IMG/VR virus record: IMGVR_UViG_3300022665_001001
Location: 1-21,340 of that record
DNA length: 21,340 bases
DNA from: a virus
Direction: 5' to 3' (one strand)
Part shown: in pieces, positions 14,186 through 20,830 of the stretch
How positions within the stretch are numbered: position 1 is the first letter of the stretch
How the letters are laid out: every line of letters begins with the position of its first letter
Translations under genes and position numbers: made by a program
Notes under the pieces: generated by a model
Databases searched by the model: none
Told to the model about the DNA's origin: nothing
The model's input: only the letters and a program-made list of their open reading frames with translations

Positions 14186-16525
14186 TCAAGCTCCTCTATT
14201 AGCCCCACCACCTGCTCCGGGCAGCGTCTCATCCACAAGCTGGTTATCCCCTACTGGTGCCGCTTCGGGTAGTGGTCCACCAACAGGGGGTCTACCTTCT
14301 GGCCCACCTCCCTGTCCCTGTTGTCCCTCTCCCGCTGCCGCACCTAGAGCCTGCTGTTGCTGCTCAACCTTCATCAATCCCTCAAGCATTTGCACCCACT
14401 CCGCGAACGCCTCCACGCCTTCCTCTTCTAAGAACCCAAACTCCTCACTCTCCGCGAACGCCATGATCTTCTGTAGATGCATCTGCGCTCCCTCAATCGG
14501 CAGCCCATTCGGCACCTTCCCTATCATAATATCCCCCATCGCCTCTTCCGCGGTGATGAATGGCATACCAAGCGGCGGGGTCAGATAGCGTTCGTGATCC
14601 ACGCCCAGCAACTTCCCGAGATCCTGGAAGAGATTGAAGATCCCTTTTTCCGCAGTCACAATCCCACTCTGTAACCCAATCGGACTGATGTAAAGCTCCG
14701 TGAGGGCTTGAAGCGCCTCTAGTTGCGTATCCCTGCTCGTATTAAACGCATTCGCCTCAAACTCGAACTCAAACACCGTATCGATATCATCCTTCTCAAT
14801 CGTCTTGTACGGATCGTCATTCGGATTTAGCGGTGTCGTAATCCTAATCTGCTTTTCCGCGGGCATAAAGTGCCGGTTAAGCTCATGCATGATTGACCAA
14901 ATCTGTGCTAGCCCGTGGAAGAAGCGCCGGAGTATGCGCTCGGGGCGGGAATCCCCTTGCCCACCAATCATCGCAATTCCCCTTGCGGTTCGTAGTGCGC
15001 TAGCCTGCCCCTGTGGCACTCTTCCAAGCTGGAGATCCCCGATCATAGAAAGCCGCTGATCTTCCCTATCAAGCAGTGAGAATACATTAAACGCAAAAGC
15101 GTGCCCCTGATTGGGAAGCGCGGGGAAGCTGATATCATTCCGCGGGTCGGATAGCGGATAACCCTCTCCCGGCCACAACCGAATAACCTCCTGCTTCATA
15201 CTAGACGTGGGGCGATAGAAGAAGAACGGGGAAAGCTGTAGCGTACCAAGATCCATCGCCTGATCTAGCACAACCTTCTTCACATCATGGAGGGCTTCAC
15301 TGAACTCCAACGAGCCTATCCCCGTTCTCTGCCCTCGTACGGGGAAGAACTGCTCTTCCGCAAACGGTCGAGCTACTTTGGAGTGCGGAAATGCCTCACT
15401 CAGTCGTCTCTGCCTCAACACAACATCAAACTGCGGTAGCACCCAATACACAACATCCTCAACCGGTCCACCCTCGCGTAATGGCATCATATCGAATACA
15501 AGATGGCGCTCTACCTGCTTATGCTCCACCGGATCGGGCATCCGCGAATCCAAATCCTCCCCTGCCATAGTAGCGCGCTGACTTGCCTCTTTAGAGTACT
15601 CTACATCTTTCCCCAACCCTGCACGAATAGTGTCAACCTGCTCCGCGGAGAGCAGATCGTAAAACTTATCCCTCTTGAGCCTCAAAATCTCCCCGAACTC
15701 AGGCCGATCAACCACCACCACATGCGCTGCGCCTTTGGGGTTGGATGGGCTAGGTGGTTGCAAATTCGCCACACCAGGGGGATGCAGAATATCCTCCCGA
15801 TCCTTAACCATAATCTTCGGGCCATCGAATACGACCACCTGGCGTGTGATAGCCATCTCCACAGGTGCGCCTTCGCTATCCGCATAGAACGCTACACGAA
15901 TAAGATCCTCATCCGGCAGCGTCACTTTGAAATCCCACGCCTCTAACGGATCAACGCCACCTCTTCTGCTCGCTTGTATCGCAACCGCATCTGGGTATCG
16001 CGTCTCCAACACGCGCTTGAAAAACACCCCCGGCATCTCTTCATCTGGTAGCGGAGGCGCAATCCTCAACTCCGTAGCTTGCTTCTTATCCCTAACCCAC
16101 GGGATGAACGCGGTGAAATGCCCATCATTAACAAATGCATCAATCAATTCCGCGAGCCAGACCTCCCCATTCTCCACATAGGCTTGATAGTCCAACACCG
16201 CATTAACGGTATCCTCTTTCTCTTTATCCTTCTCGCCTGTGGCTTTCGCTATGATCGTAGGGCGACGGGCTAGTGCGGCGTTGTAGAGCGTATCCTGTAT
16301 CCGCAAGCTCTTACTCGCCAGATCAGGGAGAGCCACATTAGACGACTCATCCCACACTGCACCCGTGCGCGCTCCCGTCCACTGCCGGAACTTCGCATAC
16401 CGTTGTGTGCGCGCCCACATATCGCTCGTGCGCGAACTCTCATCATCCTCCACAAACCTCTTCGCTCGCGCAACTAGGACTTCCTTATCAAGCCCCAACC
16501 TACGCCGTCTAAATCTCTCAGCCAT
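14186..16525 (-). CDS. Portal protein
   Basis: The protein has 779 residues, long for a portal but usual for podovirus-type connectors. Its start overlaps the upstream stop (ATGGCTGA). The first 60 residues form a basic, Arg-rich region. The stretch SKSLRIQDTLYNAALARRPT and later DGHFTAFIPWVRDKKQ, RDKFYDLLSAEQ, VEDVVYWVLPQFDVVLRQRR, FAEEQFFPVRGQRTGIGSLE, LHDVKKVVLDQAMDLGTLQL, SPFFFYRP and GRVPQGQASALRTARGIAMI show the wing, stem and crown pattern of portal proteins. The final 60 residues are low-complexity Gly/Gln/Pro. It lies after the terminase genes, the standard packaging order. It forms the ring through which DNA passes. Confidence 0.9.
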   Translation of the reverse strand: MAERFRRRRLGLDKEVLVARAKRFVEDDESSRTSDMWARTQRYAKFRQWTGARTGAVWDESSNVALPDLASKSLRIQDTLYNAALARRPTIIAKATGEKDKEKEDTVNAVLDYQAYVENGEVWLAELIDAFVNDGHFTAFIPWVRDKKQATELRIAPPLPDEEMPGVFFKRVLETRYPDAVAIQASRRGGVDPLEAWDFKVTLPDEDLIRVAFYADSEGAPVEMAITRQVVVFDGPKIMVKDREDILHPPGVANLQPPSPSNPKGAAHVVVVDRPEFGEILRLKRDKFYDLLSAEQVDTIRAGLGKDVEYSKEASQRATMAGEDLDSRMPDPVEHKQVERHLVFDMMPLREGGPVEDVVYWVLPQFDVVLRQRRLSEAFPHSKVARPFAEEQFFPVRGQRTGIGSLEFSEALHDVKKVVLDQAMDLGTLQLSPFFFYRPTSSMKQEVIRLWPGEGYPLSDPRNDISFPALPNQGHAFAFNVFSLLDREDQRLSMIGDLQLGRVPQGQASALRTARGIAMIGGQGDSRPERILRRFFHGLAQIWSIMHELNRHFMPAEKQIRITTPLNPNDDPYKTIEKDDIDTVFEFEFEANAFNTSRDTQLEALQALTELYISPIGLQSGIVTAEKGIFNLFQDLGKLLGVDHERYLTPPLGMPFITAEEAMGDIMIGKVPNGLPIEGAQMHLQKIMAFAESEEFGFLEEEGVEAFAEWVQMLEGLMKVEQQQQALGAAAGEGQQGQGGGPEGRPPVGGPLPEAAPVGDNQLVDETLPGAGGGANRGA

Positions 16526-16829
16526 TTTCTATATACCTAACTTCCGGTTCTCTATACATAATATCCAAAATGAAATTATCGCTTAATTGCCCTGTAATCC
16601 AATTGTTATGTGAGAGATCGCTTTGTGTCATCCACGCCTTGCATTCCCATGCCCAGATGATATCCAGCAGCTTCCCCTCTCCTATCCAATCTCCCTTTAA
16701 GCATTTAGCACAGATAGACACATCCATCATAGACTCATCAGCGAGTATGACTGTTACGAGATAGCCATCCATAGCAATATGTACTTCTATTCCGCAACAC
16801 TTACAACACCCTACGCGATCATCAGACAT
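16518..16829 (-). CDS. Zinc-ribbon-like small protein next to the portal gene
   Basis: I prefer the ATG at 16829 (103 residues), because it overlaps the stop of the gene before it; the longer frame from 16886 would overlap that gene by 65 bases. Cysteines C8, C9, C11 and C12 (GCCKCCG) and C40 and C43 (ICAKC) suggest two zinc knuckles; C63 is a further cysteine. Between them lies a beta hairpin (VHIAMDGYLVTVILADES), as in zinc ribbons. The remainder is Trp-rich (DIIWAWECKAW). It may bind nucleic acid or a packaging partner, but the target is unknown. Its base composition looks somewhat more A/T-rich than its neighbours. Confidence 0.55.
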   Translation of the reverse strand: MSDDRVGCCKCCGIEVHIAMDGYLVTVILADESMMDVSICAKCLKGDWIGEGKLLDIIWAWECKAWMTQSDLSHNNWITGQLSDNFILDIMYREPEVRYIENG

Positions 16830-17169
16830 GGGTTTTGGGGTTCCAACCTTCGTTTTCAGCACTAGCAAACGCCTCGTCTTTCTCAACTTGTGTCAATTGA
16901 GCGGGCATCTTACTAGCCTCATCCTCACTATCCGGCAACAGCCCCTCCGGATAAAGATCCAAAAACTTCTGCCTCGCCTCATACCTCTTCGTGCGAAACA
17001 CCTTCCTCGCTTCCGCCGCAGCACTCAGCACAGCTTTGGAATACTCATCCACAGCTTTGCTAGCCGCTTCGCTATACACCCTCGTCTTCCCCCAACCCGC
17101 ATAGCAAACCTCATCTGGCTTGAGAATTGTCTTGCGGTCCGCATCGCATACGAATACTTTAGCCATCAT
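16822..17169 (-). CDS. Hypothetical helical protein after the large terminase
   Basis: The gene encodes 115 residues from the ATG at 17169; another ATG follows at once (17166). It overlaps the terminase stop. The N-terminus (VFVCDADRKTILKPDEVCYA) has two cysteines, and the middle is a charged Ala-rich helix (SEAASKAVDEYSKAVLSAAA, EARKVFRTKRYEARQKFLDL). The C-terminus is acidic with little structure. There is no recognisable family. Translation coupled to the terminase gene suggests it is expressed with the packaging machinery. Confidence 0.6.
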   Translation of the reverse strand: MMAKVFVCDADRKTILKPDEVCYAGWGKTRVYSEAASKAVDEYSKAVLSAAAEARKVFRTKRYEARQKFLDLYPEGLLPDSEDEASKMPAQLTQVEKDEAFASAENEGWNPKTHV

Positions 17170-18869
17170 CTAGCCCTCGTCTTGATAACCTGCCCAAAGC
17201 CCATCAACATCCTATTCCGCGGCTCCATATTCAACAAATACTTCAACAGCGTAGGATAGTCATCATCTTTCGCCTTCGGCTTCTGCTTCAAGTCGTGCAT
17301 GTCTGCGTGTTTGAAGTCGTCCCAGACGTAACGGAGGAGCTGCCTAATTGTATTGGTACATCTTGGATGAATGTGTATACGTGGTTGCCGTCTATCTGGG
17401 TCAGGTTTAAGATACTCATTGAGCCTTCCCCGGCCCACGTCACTGTCATCAGCGAGATCCAAGTGCAATCCAACGACATCGAACTCATCCCTCCATGTTA
17501 CTTTTCGCTTTGCCCCAGCGGGGGATTGGAGCATATTCGGATCACCAATCCGTGCCACAACACTCAACCGATGCTCCCGCTCAATCCTATCACACGCCGC
17601 CTCTACATCATCCGGATCTCCATCCACCTCCTCTTCCGCCACAACCCACAGATCATCATATCCATCCACCTGCACCCACATCATCATATGAGGCTTTCTC
17701 GGATGAGGATCGAGCAGATAAACCGTAGGAAGTCCCGCTACCACATCGAAGTCTTGTACATGATTGTAACTAACGATTTCTTTCTCTGCCCCACCACATC
17801 GCCCACATACTCCAATAACCCCCACTGCGGACATTTTACAATTGAAACACCACCGGGAATCATGCTCCGTAAATAGCGCATGAACTCGGTTGCTGAACCG
17901 AATCGGTTGTCCGCGGAGTCGTGCGGCTTTAACGATCTCGCTCCACTGGTCGGCTTGCTTTGAGATTGCTTCTTGATCAAGGTTCGGGTTATCCTCTGTC
18001 CAGAGTTCAAACCAGTCTATATCTGGGTCTTTATGAGGGCCGGGCTTCCCCTTCTCATAGAGCGTATCATACACCCAATCAACCGGGATGCCAGGTTCAT
18101 CCGGCCAAGTGAACATAAGAAACATGCGCCCAGCAACACGCATAGTACGAGCCTCATTTTCTCGCCAAATCGCATAGCTGGGGAGTTCGTCGTGGAGTAC
18201 GAGGTGATAATCTCCGCTGGCGAAATCTTCTGGTTCTTGACTCTTAGCCATGAACTGCCATACAGTCTCTCCAAGTACCTTCTCAGGATAATCAGGATCG
18301 TAACAGAACGTCTTGAGCGTCCGGAGTTTCTCACTCCAACTCGCGGTCCAACTACCATTCCTCAAACACCTCCTCGGAACCCAGCCCCAATGGCCTCTCT
18401 CCCCACCTGGAGTATCAATCCCACTCCACTTCCACCACATCAGCTTGGGGAGGATGATGTTGTGGAGGGTCGTGGTGAGAGATTCTACCACTACCCGAAT
18501 CGCAATTGGACCTCGGAATTGAGCTTTCAAGCTCTCCCGCGTCTCCGCATCAAGCGTATCCGAAAACACCCCCGTACCGAGCATTGTGGCGTGGGCCAAT
18601 GCCGTTTCTGTTTTGGAACTGCCATTTCCCCCAGCTAGACAAAGGTATCTAGCCATTGATCTATGGGCTTTAACTGATTGAGGCGAGACGGATTTGTAGT
18701 AGAGTATCTGGTTCTCTTGCCTATCTTCCTTTTGCGTCTCTAGGAGTCGTGTGGCTACGCCACACAGTTGCGCGTCCGTCATCTTATGGAGGGCATCGCC
18801 GGTCTTTTCTAGCACATCGGCGAGAGTGGGGATTTCAAGAGCGACGCTAGCTTGGCTCACCAATCTCAT
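17166..18869 (-). CDS. terL: Terminase large subunit with an inserted zinc ribbon
   Basis: The protein has 567 residues. It is the motor and nuclease that packages phage DNA into the prohead. The ATPase half contains a Walker A-like CLAGGNGSSKTETA (about residues 77-90) and a Walker B-like HLVLHDE (222-228; D227 and catalytic E228). The nuclease half contains acidic motifs VYLLDPHP (D387), RIGDPNML (D443) and KAKDDDYPTLL (D535-D537), matching an RNase H-like fold. Between the halves, C341, C344, C355 and C358 (CFNC and CGRC) form a zinc-ribbon insert. The listed ATG has GAAGG with almost no spacing; a GTG at 18860 is a competing start. It overlaps the small terminase gene by 23 bases. Confidence 0.92.
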   Translation of the reverse strand: MRLVSQASVALEIPTLADVLEKTGDALHKMTDAQLCGVATRLLETQKEDRQENQILYYKSVSPQSVKAHRSMARYLCLAGGNGSSKTETALAHATMLGTGVFSDTLDAETRESLKAQFRGPIAIRVVVESLTTTLHNIILPKLMWWKWSGIDTPGGERGHWGWVPRRCLRNGSWTASWSEKLRTLKTFCYDPDYPEKVLGETVWQFMAKSQEPEDFASGDYHLVLHDELPSYAIWRENEARTMRVAGRMFLMFTWPDEPGIPVDWVYDTLYEKGKPGPHKDPDIDWFELWTEDNPNLDQEAISKQADQWSEIVKAARLRGQPIRFSNRVHALFTEHDSRWCFNCKMSAVGVIGVCGRCGGAEKEIVSYNHVQDFDVVAGLPTVYLLDPHPRKPHMMMWVQVDGYDDLWVVAEEEVDGDPDDVEAACDRIEREHRLSVVARIGDPNMLQSPAGAKRKVTWRDEFDVVGLHLDLADDSDVGRGRLNEYLKPDPDRRQPRIHIHPRCTNTIRQLLRYVWDDFKHADMHDLKQKPKAKDDDYPTLLKYLLNMEPRNRMLMGFGQVIKTRAR

Positions 18870-19425
18870 CCTTCATCGCATTTGCGTCTCTTCTACGTAG
18901 ATCATCAACTCTTTGTAAACGTCCCTTATGCGCGGTTCCCTCTCCCGTGGGCGTCACGTCGATAATATCTCCTCTATCCTCAAACACCAACCCGCGTCGG
19001 GTGGCCTCTTTGATTAGCATTGGGACAAGTGAGTTAAGCTGCCCCCGCTCCTCGATACTCAAGATGTGTGTAGGCTCCCCCCTCAACAACTGCCGCTTCT
19101 CCAGAAAGATCCCCACAATGATCGCTATATCCTTCGCACTCGACGCCGCTAGCGAATAGTCATCCAAATACATCAACGCCCGATATATCCGATCATCCAG
19201 AAGCTCCTGGAACTCCTTAGTCTTGACCCTCCTAAGTTCTTGATGGGCGGGTTGGTGTTGACTACGTGCGCGCAGCAGCATACGCTCAACTACCGCGCCC
19301 TTCAACCCAGCTTCCTCAAGCGTCTTACGCAGCGGGATCATCACCTCCGTATCGATATCAAGCACCTGAGCAAGCTCAGACTCATGCCCCTCGTCGCTCT
19401 TGGCTAAGGTTTTGGGCTTGGCCAT
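18847..19425 (-). CDS. terS: Putative terminase small subunit
   Basis: The protein has 192 residues; its 3' end overlaps the large terminase start by 23 bases, the usual order. After a short charged segment come an N-terminal helical region (AQVLDIDTEVMIPLRKTLEE, GAVVERMLLRARSQH) and a middle part with LLDDRIYRALMYLDDYSLAA, SAKDIAIIVGIFLEKRQLLR, which resembles the helical oligomerisation core of small terminases. The C-terminal tail is charged. These subunits form a ring that recognises viral DNA and hands it to the large subunit. The recognisable part is the architecture and position; there is no catalytic motif. Start ATG at 19425 has a weak upstream site. Confidence 0.7.
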   Translation of the reverse strand: MAKPKTLAKSDEGHESELAQVLDIDTEVMIPLRKTLEEAGLKGAVVERMLLRARSQHQPAHQELRRVKTKEFQELLDDRIYRALMYLDDYSLAASSAKDIAIIVGIFLEKRQLLRGEPTHILSIEERGQLNSLVPMLIKEATRRGLVFEDRGDIIDVTPTGEGTAHKGRLQRVDDLRRRDANAMKDEIGEPS

Positions 19426-19434
19426 CTTGCTCGC

Positions 19435-19521
19435 TCAGGCACCAAAAAGGATTATAATTACGACGCTCAACAATCCTCCAATAAGGATACCGGATATCAG
19501 TCCGTGGATGTAATCACTCAT
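19435..19521 (-). CDS. Single-span membrane peptide, 28 residues
   Basis: Three in-frame ATGs stand in tandem (19527, 19524, 19521); the last gives 28 residues. After MSDYIHG the whole chain is a Gly-, Leu-, Ile- and Val-rich membrane segment, with LISGILIGGLLSVVIIILFG, and the stop follows almost at once. A GxxxG-like spacing (GILIGG) could mediate helix packing. It fills most of the gap between the 76-residue gene and the small terminase. Size and composition match small phage membrane proteins that assist lysis or alter the host membrane, but this is inference. Confidence 0.5.
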   Translation of the reverse strand: MSDYIHGLISGILIGGLLSVVIIILFGA

Positions 19522-19537
19522 CATCATTCATCGTTTC

Positions 19538-19768
19538 TCAATTACCTATAAGGGTTTTCATTTCACTCGTATACGCGAAACAGGGTTCTCCAACCTTAAC
19601 TCCATATGGCCCAACCCAGGAGTTTTCACAGTCCTCTTGTGTAGCTTTACGTTCTACTCCAAGCCCATATGTTATAAGTAGTTCTTCAAGATTATCATAG
19701 CCTATGTCTCTATGCTCAGAGTTATCAAATTTTAGCAGTAGAGCGCGTAGAAAGCCATCTTTATTCAT
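19538..19768 (-). CDS. Small hypothetical protein, 76 residues
   Basis: Three tandem ATGs (19774, 19771, 19768) overlap the end of the lipoprotein gene. I select 19768, because a GGAG lies 7 bases upstream. The product reads MNKDGFLRALLLKFDNSEHR, then a helical segment (IGYDNLEELLITYGLG) and a beta part with VGPYGVKVGEPCFAY, ending LIGN. It has two cysteines. I do not recognise the family. It looks richer in A/T than neighbouring genes. It shares the short-gene cluster before the terminases, so it may be a host-interaction or lysis-linked accessory. Confidence 0.55.
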   Translation of the reverse strand: MNKDGFLRALLLKFDNSEHRDIGYDNLEELLITYGLGVERKATQEDCENSWVGPYGVKVGEPCFAYTSEMKTLIGN

Positions 19769-20030
19769 CATCATTCTCCAGTAACAACGTCTGAGAATTA
19801 CACTTCACCCTAAATCTCTCCGCAGCATTCGGATCAACCTCAACCAACCTCACCCACGTAGAGGCGGGCAATCTACACGGTGCAGTGCTATCCCACGTCT
19901 CGGCGATCAGCCCCTTCAACCCCCGATCAGCTATAGGTTGGGCTGCGGCTAAGACTGCATCTCGCGTTGTGCTAACCTCCGCACAGCCCATGAGAAGAAG
20001 TACCGCCAAAGGCGCTAGCGCGCCCCTCAT
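19761..20030 (-). CDS. Putative phage lipoprotein (lysis-region, possibly spanin-like)
   Basis: The protein has 89 residues. A signal peptide with a hydrophobic core (MRGALAPLAVLLLMGC) ends in the lipobox-like L13-M14-G15-C16, giving a mature lipoprotein with Ala at +2, which favours transport to the outer membrane. The mature part (TRDAVLAAAQPIADRGLKG through CRLPASTWVRLVEVDPNAAE) is helical with two cysteines. Short lipoproteins beside holin-like genes may serve as outer-membrane spanins or related lysis aids, but Rz1-type proline richness is absent, so this is uncertain. The start overlaps the previous stop (ATGA). Codons just after the start contain a GGCGC-GCTA-GCGCC hairpin. Confidence 0.6.
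   Translation of the reverse strand: MRGALAPLAVLLLMGCAEVSTTRDAVLAAAQPIADRGLKGLIAETWDSTAPCRLPASTWVRLVEVDPNAAERFRVKCNSQTLLLENDDE
20009..20024. repeat. 16-bp repeat with inner palindrome, copy 1
   Basis: AAGGCGCTAGCGCGCC occurs here, within the first codons of the lipoprotein gene, and again at 21070-21085 in the non-coding region. The inner GCGCTAGCGC is a palindrome, so each copy can bind a dimeric protein or fold as a small hairpin. Confidence 0.55.
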
Positions 20031-20164
20031 TTGGTAGTCTCTTTTCCAGATGCCTCATCTAGATAACTGTCTCTGTTAGCTAGCATCTCCGCCAACTCTT
20101 TCTTTGTGCATTTCATATACATAGCCAACATCTCCTCGCGCGACTGCTTTATGATTCTCATCAT
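20027..20164 (-). CDS. Small helical protein, 45 residues
   Basis: Tandem ATGs at 20164 and 20161 overlap the stop of the holin-like gene (ATGA); the TGA overlaps the lipoprotein start (ATGA). The product contains REEMLAMYMKCTKKELAEML followed by ANRDSYLDE. A helix of this kind (a Tyr-Met-Lys-x-x-x-Lys-Lys-x-Leu-x-x-x-Leu pattern followed by an Arg-Asp) recurs in short hypothetical phage proteins, from general knowledge. No catalytic motif; function unknown. Tight coupling to both neighbours supports it as a real gene. Confidence 0.55.
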   Translation of the reverse strand: MMRIIKQSREEMLAMYMKCTKKELAEMLANRDSYLDEASGKETTK

Positions 20165-20355
20165 TTAACAGCGACTCGCGCCGTCCACAGGCCCAAACCA
20201 GCAGTCAGCATAGGCAATTGCTCGTAGAGCGCCGTGAGCGTGATATCCCCAACCGCATAAGACACTACAGCTTCAGCAATCAAGATCCCTCCTAGCAGAT
20301 AAGTCCGATAGCCTTTCAGAAATCCGCCTGAAAGCAGATATCCAAGCGTATTCAT
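20161..20355 (-). CDS. Holin-like small membrane protein
   Basis: I prefer the ATG at 20355 (64 residues); GGAAGG lies about 9 bases upstream, and a longer frame from 20361 would use a TTG. The product begins MNTLGYLLSGG, then has a hydrophobic segment (TYLLGGILIAEAVVSYAVG, about residues 18-36) and a second moderately hydrophobic segment from LPMLTAGLGLWTARVAV. Size and one to two membrane spans fit a small phage holin, which would form holes in the inner membrane at lysis. The ATG overlaps the stop of the small ORF upstream. Its first residues repeat those of that ORF. Holin identity is inferred; no endolysin is seen in the window. Confidence 0.55.
   Translation of the reverse strand: MNTLGYLLSGGFLKGYRTYLLGGILIAEAVVSYAVGDITLTALYEQLPMLTAGLGLWTARVAVK
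20323..20352. repeat. Direct repeat copy B encoding NTLGYLLSGG
   Basis: This 30-base segment matches 20442-20471 at 27 of 30 positions, 119 bases away in the same orientation. Both copies encode NTLGYLLSGG at the start of two adjacent products. It suggests a local duplication that created a second N-terminus. Confidence 0.8.
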
Positions 20356-20474
20356 CCCCAAAATCCTTCCATCAGGTTATAGAATACAGGTTGATAGCCG
20401 GTCCCACCAGATGGGTCATCAGGACGAATACCATCATCATTTCCGCCAGATAGCAGATATCCAAGTGTATTCAC
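20352..20474 (-). CDS. Small ORF, 40 residues, with duplicated N-terminus
   Basis: The GTG at 20474 overlaps the TGA of the upstream gene (GTGA), and GAGAGG lies about 9 bases upstream. The product begins VNTLGYLLSGGNDDG and ends with YNLMEGFWG; its TGA overlaps the ATG of the holin-like gene. After the shared first eleven residues it diverges and has a Pro/Gly/Asp-rich middle with no membrane segment. It may be a degraded duplicate of the next gene or a small antiholin-like partner; neither is proven. Confidence 0.45.
   Translation of the reverse strand: MNTLGYLLSGGNDDGIRPDDPSGGTGYQPVFYNLMEGFWG
20442..20471. repeat. Direct repeat copy A encoding NTLGYLLSGG
   Basis: This is the upstream partner of 20323-20352 (27 of 30 identical). 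It lies just after the GTG of the 40-residue ORF. The three differences are scattered, so the duplication is not very recent, and the coding meaning is kept in both copies. Confidence 0.8.
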
Positions 20475-20695
20475 CAGCTTATACCTCTCGTTTTCAGATC
20501 TTCTTCAGCTTCTACTAAGTCCTGCTTTGCCTTTTCGTAGCTTTCTTTCATGTTGTCGGCAAGAGCTTTTATTCTCTCTGTAGAAGCAGGACTCGAATTA
20601 AATGTACGATTGAAGTTTCCATACGACTCTATCCTCTCAAGACAGATTTCTCGATATTCTAGGAGCATTTTCATCACGTCATCCATGGCATCCAT
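20471..20695 (-). CDS. Small coiled-coil hypothetical protein
   Basis: The gene encodes 74 residues from the ATG at 20695. A second ATG at 20686 would give 71 residues and lies at a better distance from the AAAAGG upstream. The chain is almost wholly helical and acidic: MKMLLEYREICLERIESYGN, then STERIKALADNMKESYEKAK and DLVEAEEDLKTRG, a likely coiled coil in two parts around a short loop with FNRTFNSSPA. It has one cysteine. The 5' half is inside the arm of the right fold-back. It looks more A/T-rich than the packaging genes. Function unknown. Confidence 0.6.
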   Translation of the reverse strand: MDAMDDVMKMLLEYREICLERIESYGNFNRTFNSSPASTERIKALADNMKESYEKAKQDLVEAEEDLKTRGISW

Positions 20696-20729
20696 ACCTT
20701 TTGCATTCCACCGCGGACTTAATCACACT
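20586..20729. repeat. Right terminal inverted repeat, inner arm
   Basis: This segment is exactly reverse-complementary to 21197-21340 (144 of 144 bases) and encloses a 467-base loop. It contains the 5' half of the 74-residue gene, so it is the genuine copy. Confidence 0.95.
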
Positions 20730-20732
20730 CAC
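20679..20732 (-). CDS. Possible tiny ORF, 17 residues, GTG start
   Basis: A GTG at 20732 overlaps the TGA of a 33-residue ORF (GTGA) and has a strong GAGGAG 5 bases upstream. The frame encodes VSVIKSAVECKRYGCHG and stops at a TGA overlapping the second ATG of the 74-residue gene. The arrangement would couple translation of the next gene. It is too short to distinguish from chance. Confidence 0.22.
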   Translation of the reverse strand: MSVIKSAVECKRYGCHG

Positions 20733-20830
20733 ACTTTCTCCTCAAATACAAGGTTTAATTTTGGAAAGCGGAAGCGCCTAGGATCACTCAGAACGCTTAA
20801 AATGGCTCTCAGATCCCTTTTAGCATACAT
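20729..20830 (-). CDS. Possible small ORF, 33 residues
   Basis: The frame from ATG at 20830 ends in TGA at 20729-20731. The product contains MYAKRDLRAILSVLSDPRRF and ends with NLVFEEKV; it is basic and partly helical. GGGGA lies just upstream with close spacing. The stop overlaps a GTG, which supports a compact gene chain like that downstream. It lies across the inner boundary of the right fold-back arm, so the first part is in the loop. Low confidence because of length. Confidence 0.35.
   Translation of the reverse strand: MYAKRDLRAILSVLSDPRRFRFPKLNLVFEEKV

Noticed and set aside
14257-16473. Overlapping frames on either strand within the portal gene
   Set aside because: The portal frame has clear conserved motifs; the others are composition shadows with no start signals.
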